DNA of 64,000 nt from Lingula anatina. Taxonomy: Eukaryota; Brachiopoda; Lingulata; Lingulida; Lingulidae. The notes beneath the pieces are model-generated. The model had not been told where the DNA came from and ran no database searches. It saw only the letters and a program-made list of their open reading frames with translations. The stretch lies in the NCBI RefSeq assembly GCF_001039355.2, contig NW_019775464.1, forward strand, positions 88,859 to 152,858, written 5' to 3'. A program made the position numbers and the translations under genes. Each line of letters begins with the position of its first letter. Position 1 is the first letter of the stretch. Below, piece after piece: positions 39,115 to 50,762 of the stretch.

Positions 39115-39147
39115 GTCACGTGACAGGCCACCTCGTTACTATTAAAC
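39115..39147 (+). promoter_or_regulatory. CTL8 promoter with damaged TATA box
   Basis: GTCACGTGAC at 39115; the TATA position (39140) reads TATTAAAC. Spacing is still 25 bp. Confidence 0.55.
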
Positions 39148-39193
39148 CGCCGCCGCCAGCAACACGCGAGCTTACGTGTCTCACTTCGTGAAG

Positions 39194-40648
39194 ATGTCAG
39201 TGCTGCCGATGTGTCTCTTGACCACGATTTTAGCCATTTTGGGCAATTTTGTCCAATCAACAGATAGCCTTGGAGTCCTTTCCCTAAGAGACGGCACCAA
39301 CGATGTACGCTCAAAGGTAGATGCCATTAGAGCCAAGACTTCAGAACTGAACAAGCTCCTTTTGTCTGTGCGAAATAGTCTTGATTCCTGCCTTGTTTGA
39401 ACTACAACCGCTGAGTTACACTCATCTAAAAACATGTAATTCAGAAATTTACATTTGTATTTCATCACCATTTGCTGTTGTCAACATTTTCTTAAAATAT
39501 TTTAGAGATTTTGTGTATTTTAAAGAGATAGAGCCAAGACTTCAGAACTGAACGAGTTGCTATCGTGCGTACTCTTATTTCGTTTTATTCCCTGAACTCC
39601 CTACAAAAAGCGAGTTACGCTAATTTTTATTTTGTTATCTCTGTCAATTTGTAATGCATGTTACATTTTTTCTGCTGTTGTCATAGTCTTCTTGATATGG
39701 TTTACACTTTTTTTTGCTAATTTTCTTAGGAAATATTCACATTGCAAGCACAAACATATGGATAAGCAAACTTAAAAATACTGTATATCAGATACCACAG
39801 AACCTTAGTCTTCGTTTATTATCTGCTAGCACCGTTTTCGAGATAGTGATCTCATTTTTCACAAATAACTGGCGATTTGTGTGGTTCTCTGGACAACCTT
39901 TTTTAAACTGAAAACTTTTTAAGTTCGAACCGATGTGAAATGGACTTCGTAGAGCTTTTGATAAAATTGGTTTTCTGAATACTTTTAATGTTTGTAGCCT
40001 TTTTTTTTCATTTTCCTTAACTGATATTTTATAATTTTTCTTAATATAATTAATAATGTTCCCTATTTGATGCATTGTTGCAGAGTTACTCCCGATTCCT
40101 AGGGGGTTTCATGCTGGAGCTACAGACTCGTCTGTGGAAGGGATTTGGCGATGGGTTTCTGACGGATCTTTGGTCCAAGGTGAGATATGGCGTTTCAGTG
40201 ATTTCTCTCGTTGATATTCACTGCATTTGTATTGTCAACTTCTTTTGTTGGTACAGTTTTATTTTTTTATGCATTAATGCGGTTATAAGATCAATGTTTT
40301 TAAGGTACAGATCTTTTTTATCCTGTGTATCCGTCCTCCTTCCCGAAAATTGTGCGCAACGATAATCGGATGTTCATATTCCTACTAAATGTACTTCATA
40401 GCTCAGTTTTGGATGGTTGTGTATAACTAATAGTTAGGACTTGTCAATATGGTTACAACACAGATATATGTCGCATACAAGACTAATTCGATCTTTCAGG
40501 ATACTTAGGCTGGGATTTCTTTGATAATTTTCACCAGAACGGGGGCACAAAAGAGAACTGTCTGCTGCTGCATGCGCCACGCAATTATCTGTGGCATGAT
40601 GAACCCTGCAGATTTTATGCACATTCTATTTGTGAAATTGAAAATTGA
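39194..40648 (+). pseudogene. CTL8: lectin pseudogene lacking exon 2
   Basis: Exon 1 from 39194 reads normally until CTT GTT TGA (stop at 39398-39400), and the donor that should follow ACAACCG is changed from GTGAG to CTGAG. No exon 2 is present: intron 1 sequence runs to about 39970 and then enters sequence leading to exon 3. Exons 3 (40084-40179) and 4 (40500-40648) remain open with good splice sites. They are the most diverged in the array: ELLPIPRGFHAGATDSSVEG and FFDNFHQNGGTKENC, with WHDEPCRFYAHS. The intact distal exons suggest that this copy died recently or that its exons are used by another transcript. AATAAA at 40782. Confidence 0.8.
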
Positions 40649-42752
40649 GCACATTAATATGTTCACAGTCTGTGTGCAGAATCTGCTTACTTCAGAAAAA
40701 AGCTGTTGTACAAACAAATGCAAGTAACCAGATAAGATGCAAGTCTGCTTACCCTGTACATAAGACTATAATTGGGTTCACAATAAATCATCTTGGCTCG
40801 CATAAATGAAATGATTGGATGTTACATGTTTTACAAAACCAGTTCTCGCATTACCTTTTATACATATTTCCCGAAAAATCATCCCATTCTAGCTAGTTAA
40901 ACCCAGAAGTTATGTAGTCATGCTACAAGATTGTCAACATGCTGTCACCGAGTGGCATATTGTGAACAGACGATTACAATAAGAGTCAGTCCAGAGAGCG
41001 CAAAGTCTCGCGACTTAACGTAAAAACTTACGAGAACTCGTAGATTTGAGGTTGAGTGAGGTCTGACATATTGGCAGCTCATCAAGTGCGTAGCGGCAAC
41101 GAATATTAGCAGACAGAATATAGTCATGAGTGTTTTTCGAATTTATTAATAAACAGACAAGATAAAAGATGGGAACGTTAAAAGAAAAGACAGCAGGAGG
41201 TGTCATTTTACTTTCGGGACATTTCCGAAACCAAAAGTGGAAATGAAGCTCCTGGTTTTGTAAGAAAGAATGGTGGAAAGGGAGGGATGGAGGGCAACTT
41301 AAATCACAACATGAAACTTTAAAGGGATAATAACTCTTCGTATGAAATCTGTATTTCACAATAAAAACATTGTGAGTGACTCATAAAAATATAATATATA
41401 CTGTTTTCCCACAAAAACGGCTGTTATAGCTTTTATTCTGATATCTGAGCTTGTCTTTAGACCACGTGACCTCCATTGATGGCTATACTCTGTTAAAATC
41501 TCTTAAGAGATTTTAACAAAAAACCAAACTTTTTAGAAAAAAACCAGGGACTAACTTTGAATGTAAAAATGGATTCATTAACCATTGGTAAGTATGGGAA
41601 AATTGTTGTTTACTCCAGGAAAATTCATTTTTTGGCCGAAACGAAGAGTTATTATCACTTTAAGTTCCATGATCAAAATTACTAGGATCTAACAAATTTC
41701 TAATCCTTCAAAAGTATTTGTACTGTCCATAAAGAGCATCAATTTATTCCTCGTTTAAAATAATTCCTGCCGTACTTTTGTCTTCACAATTGTTTACTTT
41801 ACTTTTCAAACTTCTGCTTCATTCACTCGACTACAATTTAATTTTCGTAGACCAGCTGTTTAGATGATATCACAGAATTTGAGACTCATAACGACATACA
41901 CGGTACACTGATCGAATCACTCGTTCTCATGTTAAAAATCAGATTCGTTTCTCTTTGTTATTACCAATTCAAGGACAAATCATACATCACACGTGGATCT
42001 AAGTTGCTGCTAATATTCCTCATGGTGCAGTTGTATCGGCATGGAACATGATCTACCTCAGCAGACCTCGTGATAACGATTTTAAACCCGGATAACAGTC
42101 TCTTAAAGCTCGCAACTTTACATCACTTCCATTCGTGGACAACTGTGGGCTACTTTGGAGCGTCACGACGATTTTATGATGACTTGGCACCATGACAACT
42201 TAATATGCCTTAAATGATGGTATAGTTGCTATTTCTGTGTTCATCCCCGCAACAAAAAATTAAAAAAATATATAGGCATGTTTAGATAAGTTAATTTATA
42301 AATAAAGGAATTCAATTCTATCAGAAATAAACAAACTTCAAATTAGGTACTATATGCCCAATTTCCCATAGGATCCTACAGGACCTTGTAGGATCCTATA
42401 GATTTTCTTGTTAGGGTGATAGAGCCCCTATTTTCACTCCAAATATTTTATACTGCAGAGTTATCTGAATGCTGCATGCGCAGAGATCGCACCTTTAAAA
42501 AGAACGCTTGTGATGACAATGTAATATTAAAACCTATGCGATTTAAACCTAGATTACATTTTCTACTTGAGGTACATGTTATATTGGTCACGTGCCACTG
42601 ATTCATGTTTTACTTTATATGGGTAGAAATTTCTGAGAAATGTTAACGTGGCCACTTGACAAGGTTAAGGGTTAAACTCGACGGATTGCCAAGATGTCAT
42701 TAGCGTCTGTTTTGCCTAATAAGGGCACACATTTCTATACAATGTCAACGTG
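40649..42752. other. intergenic region between CTL8 and CTL9
   Basis: No gene was found. It contains the repeated intergenic block, the TTAA MITE at 41323-41659 and a short palindromic ATAGGATCCTA element near 42355-42412. Confidence 0.55.
41323..41659. repeat. TTAA-target MITE, copy 3
   Basis: The left end is agggataataactcttcgta, and the right end differs by one base (attatcact). TTAA lies at 41319-41322 and 41660-41663. The paralogous sites at about 26063 and 38160 read gaaacttaagttccatgat without insertion, which directly shows the empty target. Confidence 0.85.
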
Positions 42753-42785
42753 GTCACGTGACAGGCCACCTCGTTACTATAAAAA
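42753..42785 (+). promoter_or_regulatory. CTL9 core promoter
   Basis: GTCACGTGAC at 42753 and TATAAAAA at 42778, spacing 25 bp; start codon 55 bp after the TATA box. Confidence 0.7.
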
Positions 42786-42832
42786 CGCCGCCGCCAGCCA
42801 CACGCCGCGCTTACGTGTCTCACTTCGTGAAG

Positions 42833-45787
42833 ATGTCTGTGCTACCGATGTGTCTCTTGACCACGATTTTAGCCATTTTGGGCAATTTTGTCCAATCAAC
42901 AGATAGCCTTGGAGTCCTTTCCCTAAGAGACGGCACCAACGATGTACGCTCAAAGGTAGATGCCATTAGAGCCAAGACTTCAGAACTGAACAAGCTCCTT
43001 TTGTCTTTGCGAAATAGTCTTGATCTTGGTGGAACTACAACCGGTGAGTTACACTCATCTAACAACATGTAATTCAGAAATTTACATTTGTATTTCATCA
43101 CCCTTTGCTGTTGTCAGCATTTTCTAAAAATATTTTAGAGATTTTGTGTATTTTAAAGAGATAGAGCCAAGACTTCAGAACTGAACGACTTGCTATCGTA
43201 CGTACTCTTATTTCGTTTTATTCCCTGAACTCCCTACAAAAAGTAAGTTATGCTAATTTTTATAATGTTATTTCCGTCAATTTGTAATGCATGTTACATT
43301 TTTTTTGTTGTCATAGTCGTCTTGATATGATTTACAGTTTTTTTTTTTTTTTTTGTTAATTTTCTGTAGAGTATTCACATAGCAAACACAAACATATGGA
43401 TAAGCAAACTTAAAAATACTGTATATCAGATAACACAGAACCTTAGTCTTCGTTTAATATCTGCTAGCACCGTTTTCGAGAAAGTGCTCTCATTTTTCAT
43501 AAATAACTGGCGATTTGTGTTGTTCGCTGGACAACCTTTTTTTAAACTGAAAACTCTTTAAGTTCGAACCGATGTGAATTGGACTTCGTAGAGCTTTTGA
43601 TATAATTGGTGTTCAACACAGCAAAGTTTACTGCTCTGATTGAAACTAATGCGCATTTTTTAAAAATTTTATTCCTATAACTGATGAAGCATTCATCTTC
43701 CTTTTCTTCATGAAATAAAACATAAATAAAAATAATTAAGTATTCCACCACATTTTTGCTAACACTTGTTTTTATACATCTTTTACTAACACCTTTTATA
43801 AAGTGGAGCAAAGCATGTCCTTTGTTTTGAAGTATCAGTTTGTTTCTCAAATTATTGACAAATAAGCCCTTATATTGCTATTTAAGGATACTTTATCTCT
43901 GTACTATCGCCCAGATACCGAAAATAAGTTTTTCTTGCATCTAATTATTCAATAATGCATCTATCTTTGTGCTGATTGGAAACAATATAAGAAATCTCCG
44001 AAAATCTAAAATATCGGCGTTTATATTTCGTATTGCAATGTATGAGCATAGTCAACTCAAAGCTTTAACACCTTTCTATTTTGAGGTGAGATAGCAATCG
44101 GTATGGGGCGTAACTTTATCCTTGAACAAGATTTTATCACGCAATTTGTCACGCCTTAGCAGGAGTATCTGAGCTACCATCCCGTGTCGTCGTTTTGGTT
44201 TAAATGCTTTTGTTATGGGGTTATGAGCACCTAATTTCATATTTTCATTAAACAAGAAATTGTTTTGCTTTATCAATGATAAAATCTGAACTAAGACTTT
44301 TAAGAAAAATCGCTGGCAGGGTTTTGTCGGCGTTGAAACTGTGATCGTGAGTGCTCAGGTAAATGAGAAATTTATTATTTTTTTCATTTTAACCCCCAGA
44401 TCACAATTATAACGTCACGTGTAAATTTTCTAATATTGTACATTTGTTTTTTGCATGCATCTCTTACAGACAACGCAGGTGACACAATGTTTTACCTGCA
44501 ACTGTATGGACCACTGAATACATGTTTCAGTGAATATATTAGGAGCATTCTCTTTAATTTTTAACAGATATCAAGTGCGCATTTGGCTTTGTGAAGTTCC
44601 AACGCTCGTGCTACAAGTTTGTGATAGAGAACAAGACGTGGCAGCAGGCACAGCATGACTGTCGTTCCATGGGGGCAAACCTAGTGTCCATTAAGTCTTG
44701 GGAAGAGCAGAAGTTTATCTTGGACCACATAGCCACACACAAAGGAGTAGNAGTGAATCTTCTTAGGAGCATTCTCTCTAATTTTTAACAGATATCAAGT
44801 GCGCATCTGGCTTTGTGAAGTTCCAACGCTCGTGCTACAAGTTTGTGATAAAGGAAAAGACGTGGCAGCAGGCACAGCATGACTGTCGTAACATGGGGGC
44901 AAACCTAGTGTCCATTAAGTCTTGGGAAGAGCAGAAGTTTATCTTGGAGCACATAGCCACACACAAAGGTGACAGACAATAGTTCAACACTATCCGTTTG
45001 TTTCATGTAAGGTACAGATACTGGTGTCAGATAATTTGATTTTCAATTAATTATGCCTACGTTTACGACATGAACAATCTTTCCTATTATCTCTTTTCCT
45101 AAACTGACATTTTTTTCGTCTTTGTAAAATTGGGGTTGCCTATTCGATACACGACATAAGTCTAGTGTGTTATGCGTTGTTATCTGTTGCAGACCTGTTC
45201 CCGAGTTCTCAGGGGTTTCACGCTGGAGCAACAGACACGGCAATGGAAGGCATTTGGCAATGGGTTTCTGACGGATCTCTGGTCCAAGGTGAGATACGGC
45301 TTTTCAATGATTTCAATGGTTGTTATATACTCTTATATTTACTGTAAATGTATTGCCAACTATTTAGTTAGTTTTCATGCATTAGTGTTTTTATTGTTGC
45401 TGTTGTTGCATTATTTTCGGCAGATCACCATTTTCAACCCACTGGTCTATACATGTATGATCTTGTTTAGCCTTCCTCCTCCCGAAAATTGTCTGCAACG
45501 ACAATCTGATGGTTATATTCCTACTAGTTGTATTTCATAATTCAGTTTGGGATGGATGTGTAGCACTATTAGTTAGGATGTGTCAATGTGTTTACAACAC
45601 AGAGCTCTGTCGTATACAAGTTTAATTTCATCTTTCAGGATACTTAGGCTGGGACTTCTTCCATCGTTGGTATCAGGACGGAGGCAGAGGCTCGAACTGT
45701 CTGCTGCTGTTTGCTCAACGCAAATATCTGTGGCATGACGAGCTCTGCAACAATAAGGCACATTCTATCTGTGAAATTGAAAATTGA
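42833..45787 (+). CDS. CTL9: secreted C-type lectin-like protein, probably intact; exon 2 duplicated at an N
   Basis: Best model: 42833-43043, 44792-44968, 45193-45288 and 45639-45787, encoding 210 residues. A second exon 2 (44568-44744) lies just before the N at 44751. It is nearly identical (FVIENKTWQQ versus FVIKEKTWQQ) but its donor is lost at the gap, so the pair probably represents two haplotypes. Exon 1 lacks two codons, converting NSLDSCLGG to NSLDLGG, which removes the neck cysteine. Exon 2 reads DIKCASGF, exon 3 EGIWQWVSDGS, and exon 4 FFHRWYQDGGRGSNC with WHDELCNNKAHS. AATAAA at 45915. Confidence 0.7.
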
Positions 45788-47394
45788 GAACCTTGATATG
45801 TTTGCAGTCTGTGTACAGAATCTGCTTACTTAAGGAAAAAGAAGTTGTAAAATCAGATGTAATTGTAACCAGATACCTTATGCTCACCTTGTACACGAGA
45901 CTCCTTGTGTTCACAATAAATCATCTGATCTCACCTTGCATGAATGAAATGGTTGATTTTTATTGATATATGTTTCACAAAACCAATTCTTGCATTACCT
46001 TTTATATATATTTCCCGGCACATAAGCCCGTTCTAGCTACTTTAATCCAGTACTCATTTATACTTCAAGATTGTCAACATCGTGTCACCGAGTGGCATAT
46101 TGTGAGCAGGCAATTACAATAAGGGTCAGTCGAGAGAGCGCAAGGTCTCGCAACTTACCGTAAACTCTAACTAGAATTCGTAGATAAGACTGAGAGTGGG
46201 GTCGGACATATTGGCAGAATAGCAAGTGCGGTGTGGAAACGAATATTGGCTGACAGAATATATTCAATGAAGTTTTCAAATTAATTTATAAGCAGAGTAG
46301 ATAACCTTGTTACTAAATACCTCAGGAAGTGTCTTTTTACTTTCGGGGCCTTTTTCGAGAATAAAAGTGGAAAAGAGCACCTGACCGTCAAAGAAAGAAG
46401 AGATGACACATTAAAGCTTAGACATGGTGGAATGGAAGGAAGCACAACAACTAGAACCCAATAAATCTCTAATCATTCTAAAGTGTTTGTTTTGTCCATA
46501 ATGAACATCAACTTATTTATCGTGTAAAATAACGTCGTTCATTTGTCTTCAGAGTTGTTTTCTTTACTTTTCAAACTCATGCTTCAGTCACTCGACTACA
46601 ATTAAATTTTCTTAGACCAGCTGTTTAGATAAGATCACAAAATTTGAGCCTCATAACGACATACACTGAATCACTCGTTCTCAAGTTAACAATCGGATCC
46701 GGTTCTCGTGGTTGCTACCAAGGACTTATCATACGTGTACATCATACGTGGATCCAAGTTGCTGTTAATATTCTTCACACTGTAGTTGTATCGGCATGGA
46801 ACATGATTTACCTCAGCAGACCTCGTGATAGTCATTTTAAACCCGGAGAGTCTCTTACAGCGTTCCACTTTACATCATTTCCATTCGTAGGGAGTGTAAC
46901 GACAATTTTATGATGTCGCAGCACAATGGAAACTAGATATGCCTTAATGATGATATAGTCGCTAATTTTGTGCCCACCCTTGCAACGATTGATTTAAATG
47001 TATATTTAGATAAATAAATTATTAAATAAAGCGAATAAATTTTATCAGAAATAAACGAACTTCAAAGTAACTAAATTAAAGACATCATTGTGCAGGTACT
47101 TGCAATGCTTCCATTCATTCTATGAACGTTTTCTGTCTCTTTAAACTAAGTACAATTACATTACCAACGACGAAGCTCTACGACAAAACTGCAGAACCTG
47201 AGCTTCATTACAACATATGACTAATGAAATCAGTAACTTGATTTCACATCGAAGATAGAACCCCTCTTTTCGTTCCAGATATTTTATATTGCAGGGTTAT
47301 CCGAATGCCACAGGCGCAGTGGTAGCATCTTTCAAAGGAACGCTTGTAATGACAGTGGAATATGTGCACGATTTAGACTATTGTAATTACTTTG

Positions 47395-47812
47395 AAACTC
47401 CAAGGGGAGTCTCGTTTAATTGCAAATAACTTAAGCAGCTTAGAATTCACGCCTACTCCAGCTGATAGGGGGAAATTAAGGGACCGTTCACATGGAAAGT
47501 CTATTTTCTAAAAATCTATTTTCTATTCGCGGTATCTTGTGATCACTCCGAGCGCAGCCGAGAATTAATAAGAGCTTTGGAAGTAACTGGCTCGCGCTGC
47601 CAGTAATTACGCCGCGGGGTATTCAGGGCACAGACCGTGATCACAAGATACTGCGAATAGAAAATAGATTTTTAGAAAATAGACTTGTCATGTGAACGGG
47701 GCCTAACTGTCGTTTAGCAGCTTTAGCAGGCTACCACATAAGCTGAAAGAATTTTAGGGAGAAACCCCGTGGAGATGGACGGATCCTGTTAGATCGATCT
47801 AGGAATGGGAAC
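47395..47812. repeat. palindromic GATCGATC MITE family, copy 7, split by a nested MITE
   Basis: The left part (about 47395-47476) and the right part (47704-47812) align with copy 6 (33333-33543). The insertion lies between them at the position where copy 6 reads ggggtaattaactgtcg. Confidence 0.7.
47480..47703. repeat. nested fold-back MITE with about 70-bp inverted repeats
   Basis: Each arm includes ttctaaaaatctattttcta followed by ttcgc(g/a)gtatcttgtgatcac, mirrored on the other side. The element is 224 bp and flanked by TAA on both sides (47477-47479 and 47704-47706). This is a 3-bp duplication compatible with PIF/Harbinger-type mobilisation. Confidence 0.85.
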
Positions 47813-48042
47813 CCAGTCTTAAGCCTAGATTGCATTTCCTACTCGCGCTGAATGCCATATTGGTCACATGATCATAAGGCCACTGATTCCTGCTTTACTT
47901 AATTTATATGGGTAGAAATTTCTGTGAAATGTTAACGTGGCTACTTGACAATGTTGACAGTTTATACTCGAAAGATTGCCAAGAGGTCATTAGCGTCTGT
48001 TTTACCTAATAAGGGCACAAATCTCTATACAATGTTAACGTG

Positions 48043-48075
48043 GTCACGTGACAGGCCACCCCGTTACTATAAAAA
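48043..48075 (+). promoter_or_regulatory. CTL10 core promoter
   Basis: GTCACGTGAC at 48043 and TATAAAAA at 48068, spacing 25 bp. It is preserved although the gene behind it is dead. Confidence 0.65.
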
Positions 48076-48122
48076 TGCCGCTGCCAGCAACACGCCGTGC
48101 TTACGTGTCTCACTTCGTGAAG

Positions 48123-48314
48123 ATGTCAGTGCTGCCGGTGTGTCTCTTTTGGGCAATTTTGTCCAGTCAACAGATGGCCTTGGAGCCCTTTCCCTAGGAG
48201 ACGGCACCAGCGATGTACACTCAAAGGTGGATGCCATTAGAGCCAAGACTTAAGAACTGAGCAAGCTCCTTTTGTCTGTGCGAAATAGTTTTGATTCCTG
48301 CCTTGGTGGAACTA
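48123..48314 (+). pseudogene. CTL10: exon 1 pseudogene fragment
   Basis: It starts like the other first exons (MSVLPVCL), then a 19-bp deletion within the signal-peptide region shifts the frame, and a stop follows after 24 codons. In the original frame the conserved TCA of AKTSEL is TAA. The exon stops at ggaacta, where an inverted-repeat element begins. Exons 2-4 are absent, so this marks the end of the array. Confidence 0.8.
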
Positions 48315-50208
48315 CAGACTTGACATTTAATATGGAATATTTTTTCCAAAACATAATTCATCAGTTTTTTTCCTATTTTACTGACTGATAAATGAAAATA
48401 AGGATTAAAATCGTGTTTTAATAACTTTTGATAATCTCTTCGTAGTCATTGTGACATCAGTTCATTAATTGAATTCGTCAGTAAAGCAAACAAAAATACA
48501 TTGCCTACTTTAAGTCATACGACAACCATTGAGAGCGATATTTTGGATCTCCATATTTTCCTAATTATTGTCTTTAAAAGAGTTACACGCCCCACACAGG
48601 CCCCCCATGTCAGTGTCTAGTCACAGCAACAGTCGCTGTTACGCTTGACCTCATCTTGCTGCTACCAGAGCTTTCAAGCCGCAAGGCATTTCTTATGATA
48701 GGCTTTTTAGAGTTTAATCTGGAATAAAATTCCAGAATACGGTTAAAACTTGTCCAATCTGGCTCAGTTTTGATGTAGGACATGCAGGCCGTTGATTCGG
48801 CGAGTAATGACCTACCCACATATTGTCTATGTGATTCAAATATGGCGACTTTGATGACCAAGGTGGNGGCTGTTACGCTTGACCTCATCTTGCTGCTACC
48901 AGAGCTTTCAAGCTGCAAGGCATTTCTTATGATAGGCTTCTTAGAGTTTAATCTGGAATAAAATTCCAGAATACGGTTAAAACTTGTCCAATCTGGCTCA
49001 GTTTTGATGTAGGACATGCATGCCGTTGATTCGGCGAGTAATAACCTACCCACATATTGTCTATGTGGTTCAAATATGGCGACTTTGATGACCAAGGTAG
49101 CTACTCATTCCCTTGGTTCTGTAAGTTATCTGCTATTTAATGTGCTCTGTGTGAACCGGCAACCTCACCCTGCAACCTAAAATTGTTCCTAAGGTGCCCC
49201 CTATCAAATAATAGTCAAGTGGTTCCCAGATTATTCCTTTATTTGATCTGGTTCAGGTTTTCATCGATGACTACCACTGGTATTTTGGCACCAATGTGGT
49301 ATCCACTCCAAATACTGACACTGTCAATGACCCTAGTCACTTAAGAAGTGGCACACGTTTCGTCGAAGGCCTCTTCAGAATGTCTGTAAACTCTGTTTTG
49401 GCCAGTTTAGCGGTACAGGTGAAATCTGACCTCAATAAAGAAAGCCACGCGGTTTCAGTGTTTTACCCAGAAACTGTCATGGTCCCCAATTCATTAGATA
49501 AACAGACTAGGCTGCTTTGCTGTTTACAGTGGCTTCCTCAGAGGTCGCCTGGAATCCTAACCTGCTGAAATCAGTTTGGTGTTCGCTAAGAGCCTTGAAA
49601 AACAAGTTTTGGTGACAATTTGTTCCTCATTCAAAACGGACTGGGTGGTTTTGGTTTAATTGCAGCAGCATATCCTGAAGGACAGTGAGTCCTATACGCT
49701 GGTGGTAAGACGTCGATGCATTGGGCTTGGCCTCTGTGTAGTGCCTCAAACTGAACATAACTCTATAAAACTGTGAAGACCGTTCCGTTTGACACAATAA
49801 TCTGTCTGGCAATGTCTGTGTTTTTCGCGCCATTCTGGCACAGGTTAACAGTTTTGTAAAACGCTGCTCAACTCATTTTACGCACTGCAAAACCGACCGC
49901 TGGCATGCAAAATTTCAAATTCTTCTATGCAGTATTTGCCGACATATGGATACTTTTTGACAGAACCATCCTTCGCCAAAGCCAAGCTTTGACTAGCCCA
50001 AAGGAACACTGCCCAATTAAATTACTGCATATTACACAAGGCAGCAGTGCAACAGACTTGGTAGTCAGTTAATTGGCAGCGACACACCTGACTTTACACT
50101 TCTCCAGTAAGATGTCTTATATGAAGTCTGAATTTCTTTTTAAAAGAACGCATTTTTACATAGGTATACCTTCAAAACTGAAATATTCCATATTAAATGT
50201 CAAGTCTG
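48315..50208. mobile_element. inverted-repeat DNA element flanked by TA, inserted in CTL10 exon 1
   Basis: The left end cagacttgacatttaatatg is exactly complemented at the right end (50189-50208), with TA on each side (48313-48314 and 50209-50210). A TA duplication fits the Tc1/mariner superfamily. I recognised no transposase; the short open frames inside (for example minus strand 49627-49833) match no family I know. An N at 48867 separates two nearly identical copies of about 235 bp (48632-48866 and 48868-49101), so the true length is probably about 1.66 kb. Confidence 0.65.
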
Positions 50209-50337
50209 TACATCAAAATATCAACTTTTAAGGGCAGGTGAATTTTTGTAACTTTTGTAATGGTAATCCTTTTATAGATAATATTAGATAAAAGTTCTGT
50301 GGGATAGGTGCATTAGAATAACATTCGTTTGTTCATT

Positions 50338-50338
50338 G

Positions 50339-50397
<59 letters not shown>
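50338..50397. repeat. GT/poly-T low-complexity tract
   Basis: A short GT run followed by about 43 consecutive T residues. It could be the reversed poly-A tail of a retroposed sequence, but nothing recognisable lies next to it. Confidence 0.8.
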
Positions 50398-50535
50398 TGG
50401 TGCTCTGACAATGTGCTGTTCAATGCGTGTTATCAACAGCAATTTTAATTAAAATAGACATTACTCTAAAAGCTCGCCTCAACACCAGAGGAAATAGGTC
50501 AGGCAGGGCTTATTAATTTAAACAAGCGGACGGTT

Positions 50536-50762
50536 CAATCTAACTCAATCTAACTCCCTGGGGAGTCTCACTAAATTGTTATCAACGTAACTGGCTTAAA
50601 TGTCTGTCACGCCCTGTCAAGATGCTAGGGGGTAATTATCTTTACCTTAGCTGATTCGGTAGGCGTGACAGACATTTAAGCCGGTTCAGTCGATAGCAAT
50701 ATAGTGAGAATCCCCAGGTAGTTAGACCGATCTAGAGGGATCGTTCTAGGCACGGGAACCCA
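50536..50762. repeat. palindromic GATCGATC MITE family, copy 8
   Basis: The arms aaatgtctgtcacgcc and ggcgtgacagacatttaagc flank the central gggggtaattatc. The right end carries ggatcgttctaggcacggga. Similar in detail to copy 3. Confidence 0.65.

Larger units (their letters stand above)
45788..48042. other. intergenic region between CTL9 and CTL10
   Basis: No gene was found. It is homologous to 31830-33760 downstream of CTL6. MITE copy 7, with its nested insertion, lies at 47395-47812. Confidence 0.55.

Noticed and set aside
45172-45540. 122-codon frame over CTL9 exon 3, with equivalents at 24776 and 31107
   Set aside because: Same out-of-frame reading of exon 3 plus intron in each copy. 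The in-frame exon 3 with matching phases explains the locus fully.
48610-49095. 161-codon minus-strand open frame containing two near-identical halves
   Set aside because: The halves are the two copies flanking the N at 48867, and the frame runs through the N. I saw no recognisable domain, and the single-copy length is only about 78 codons.
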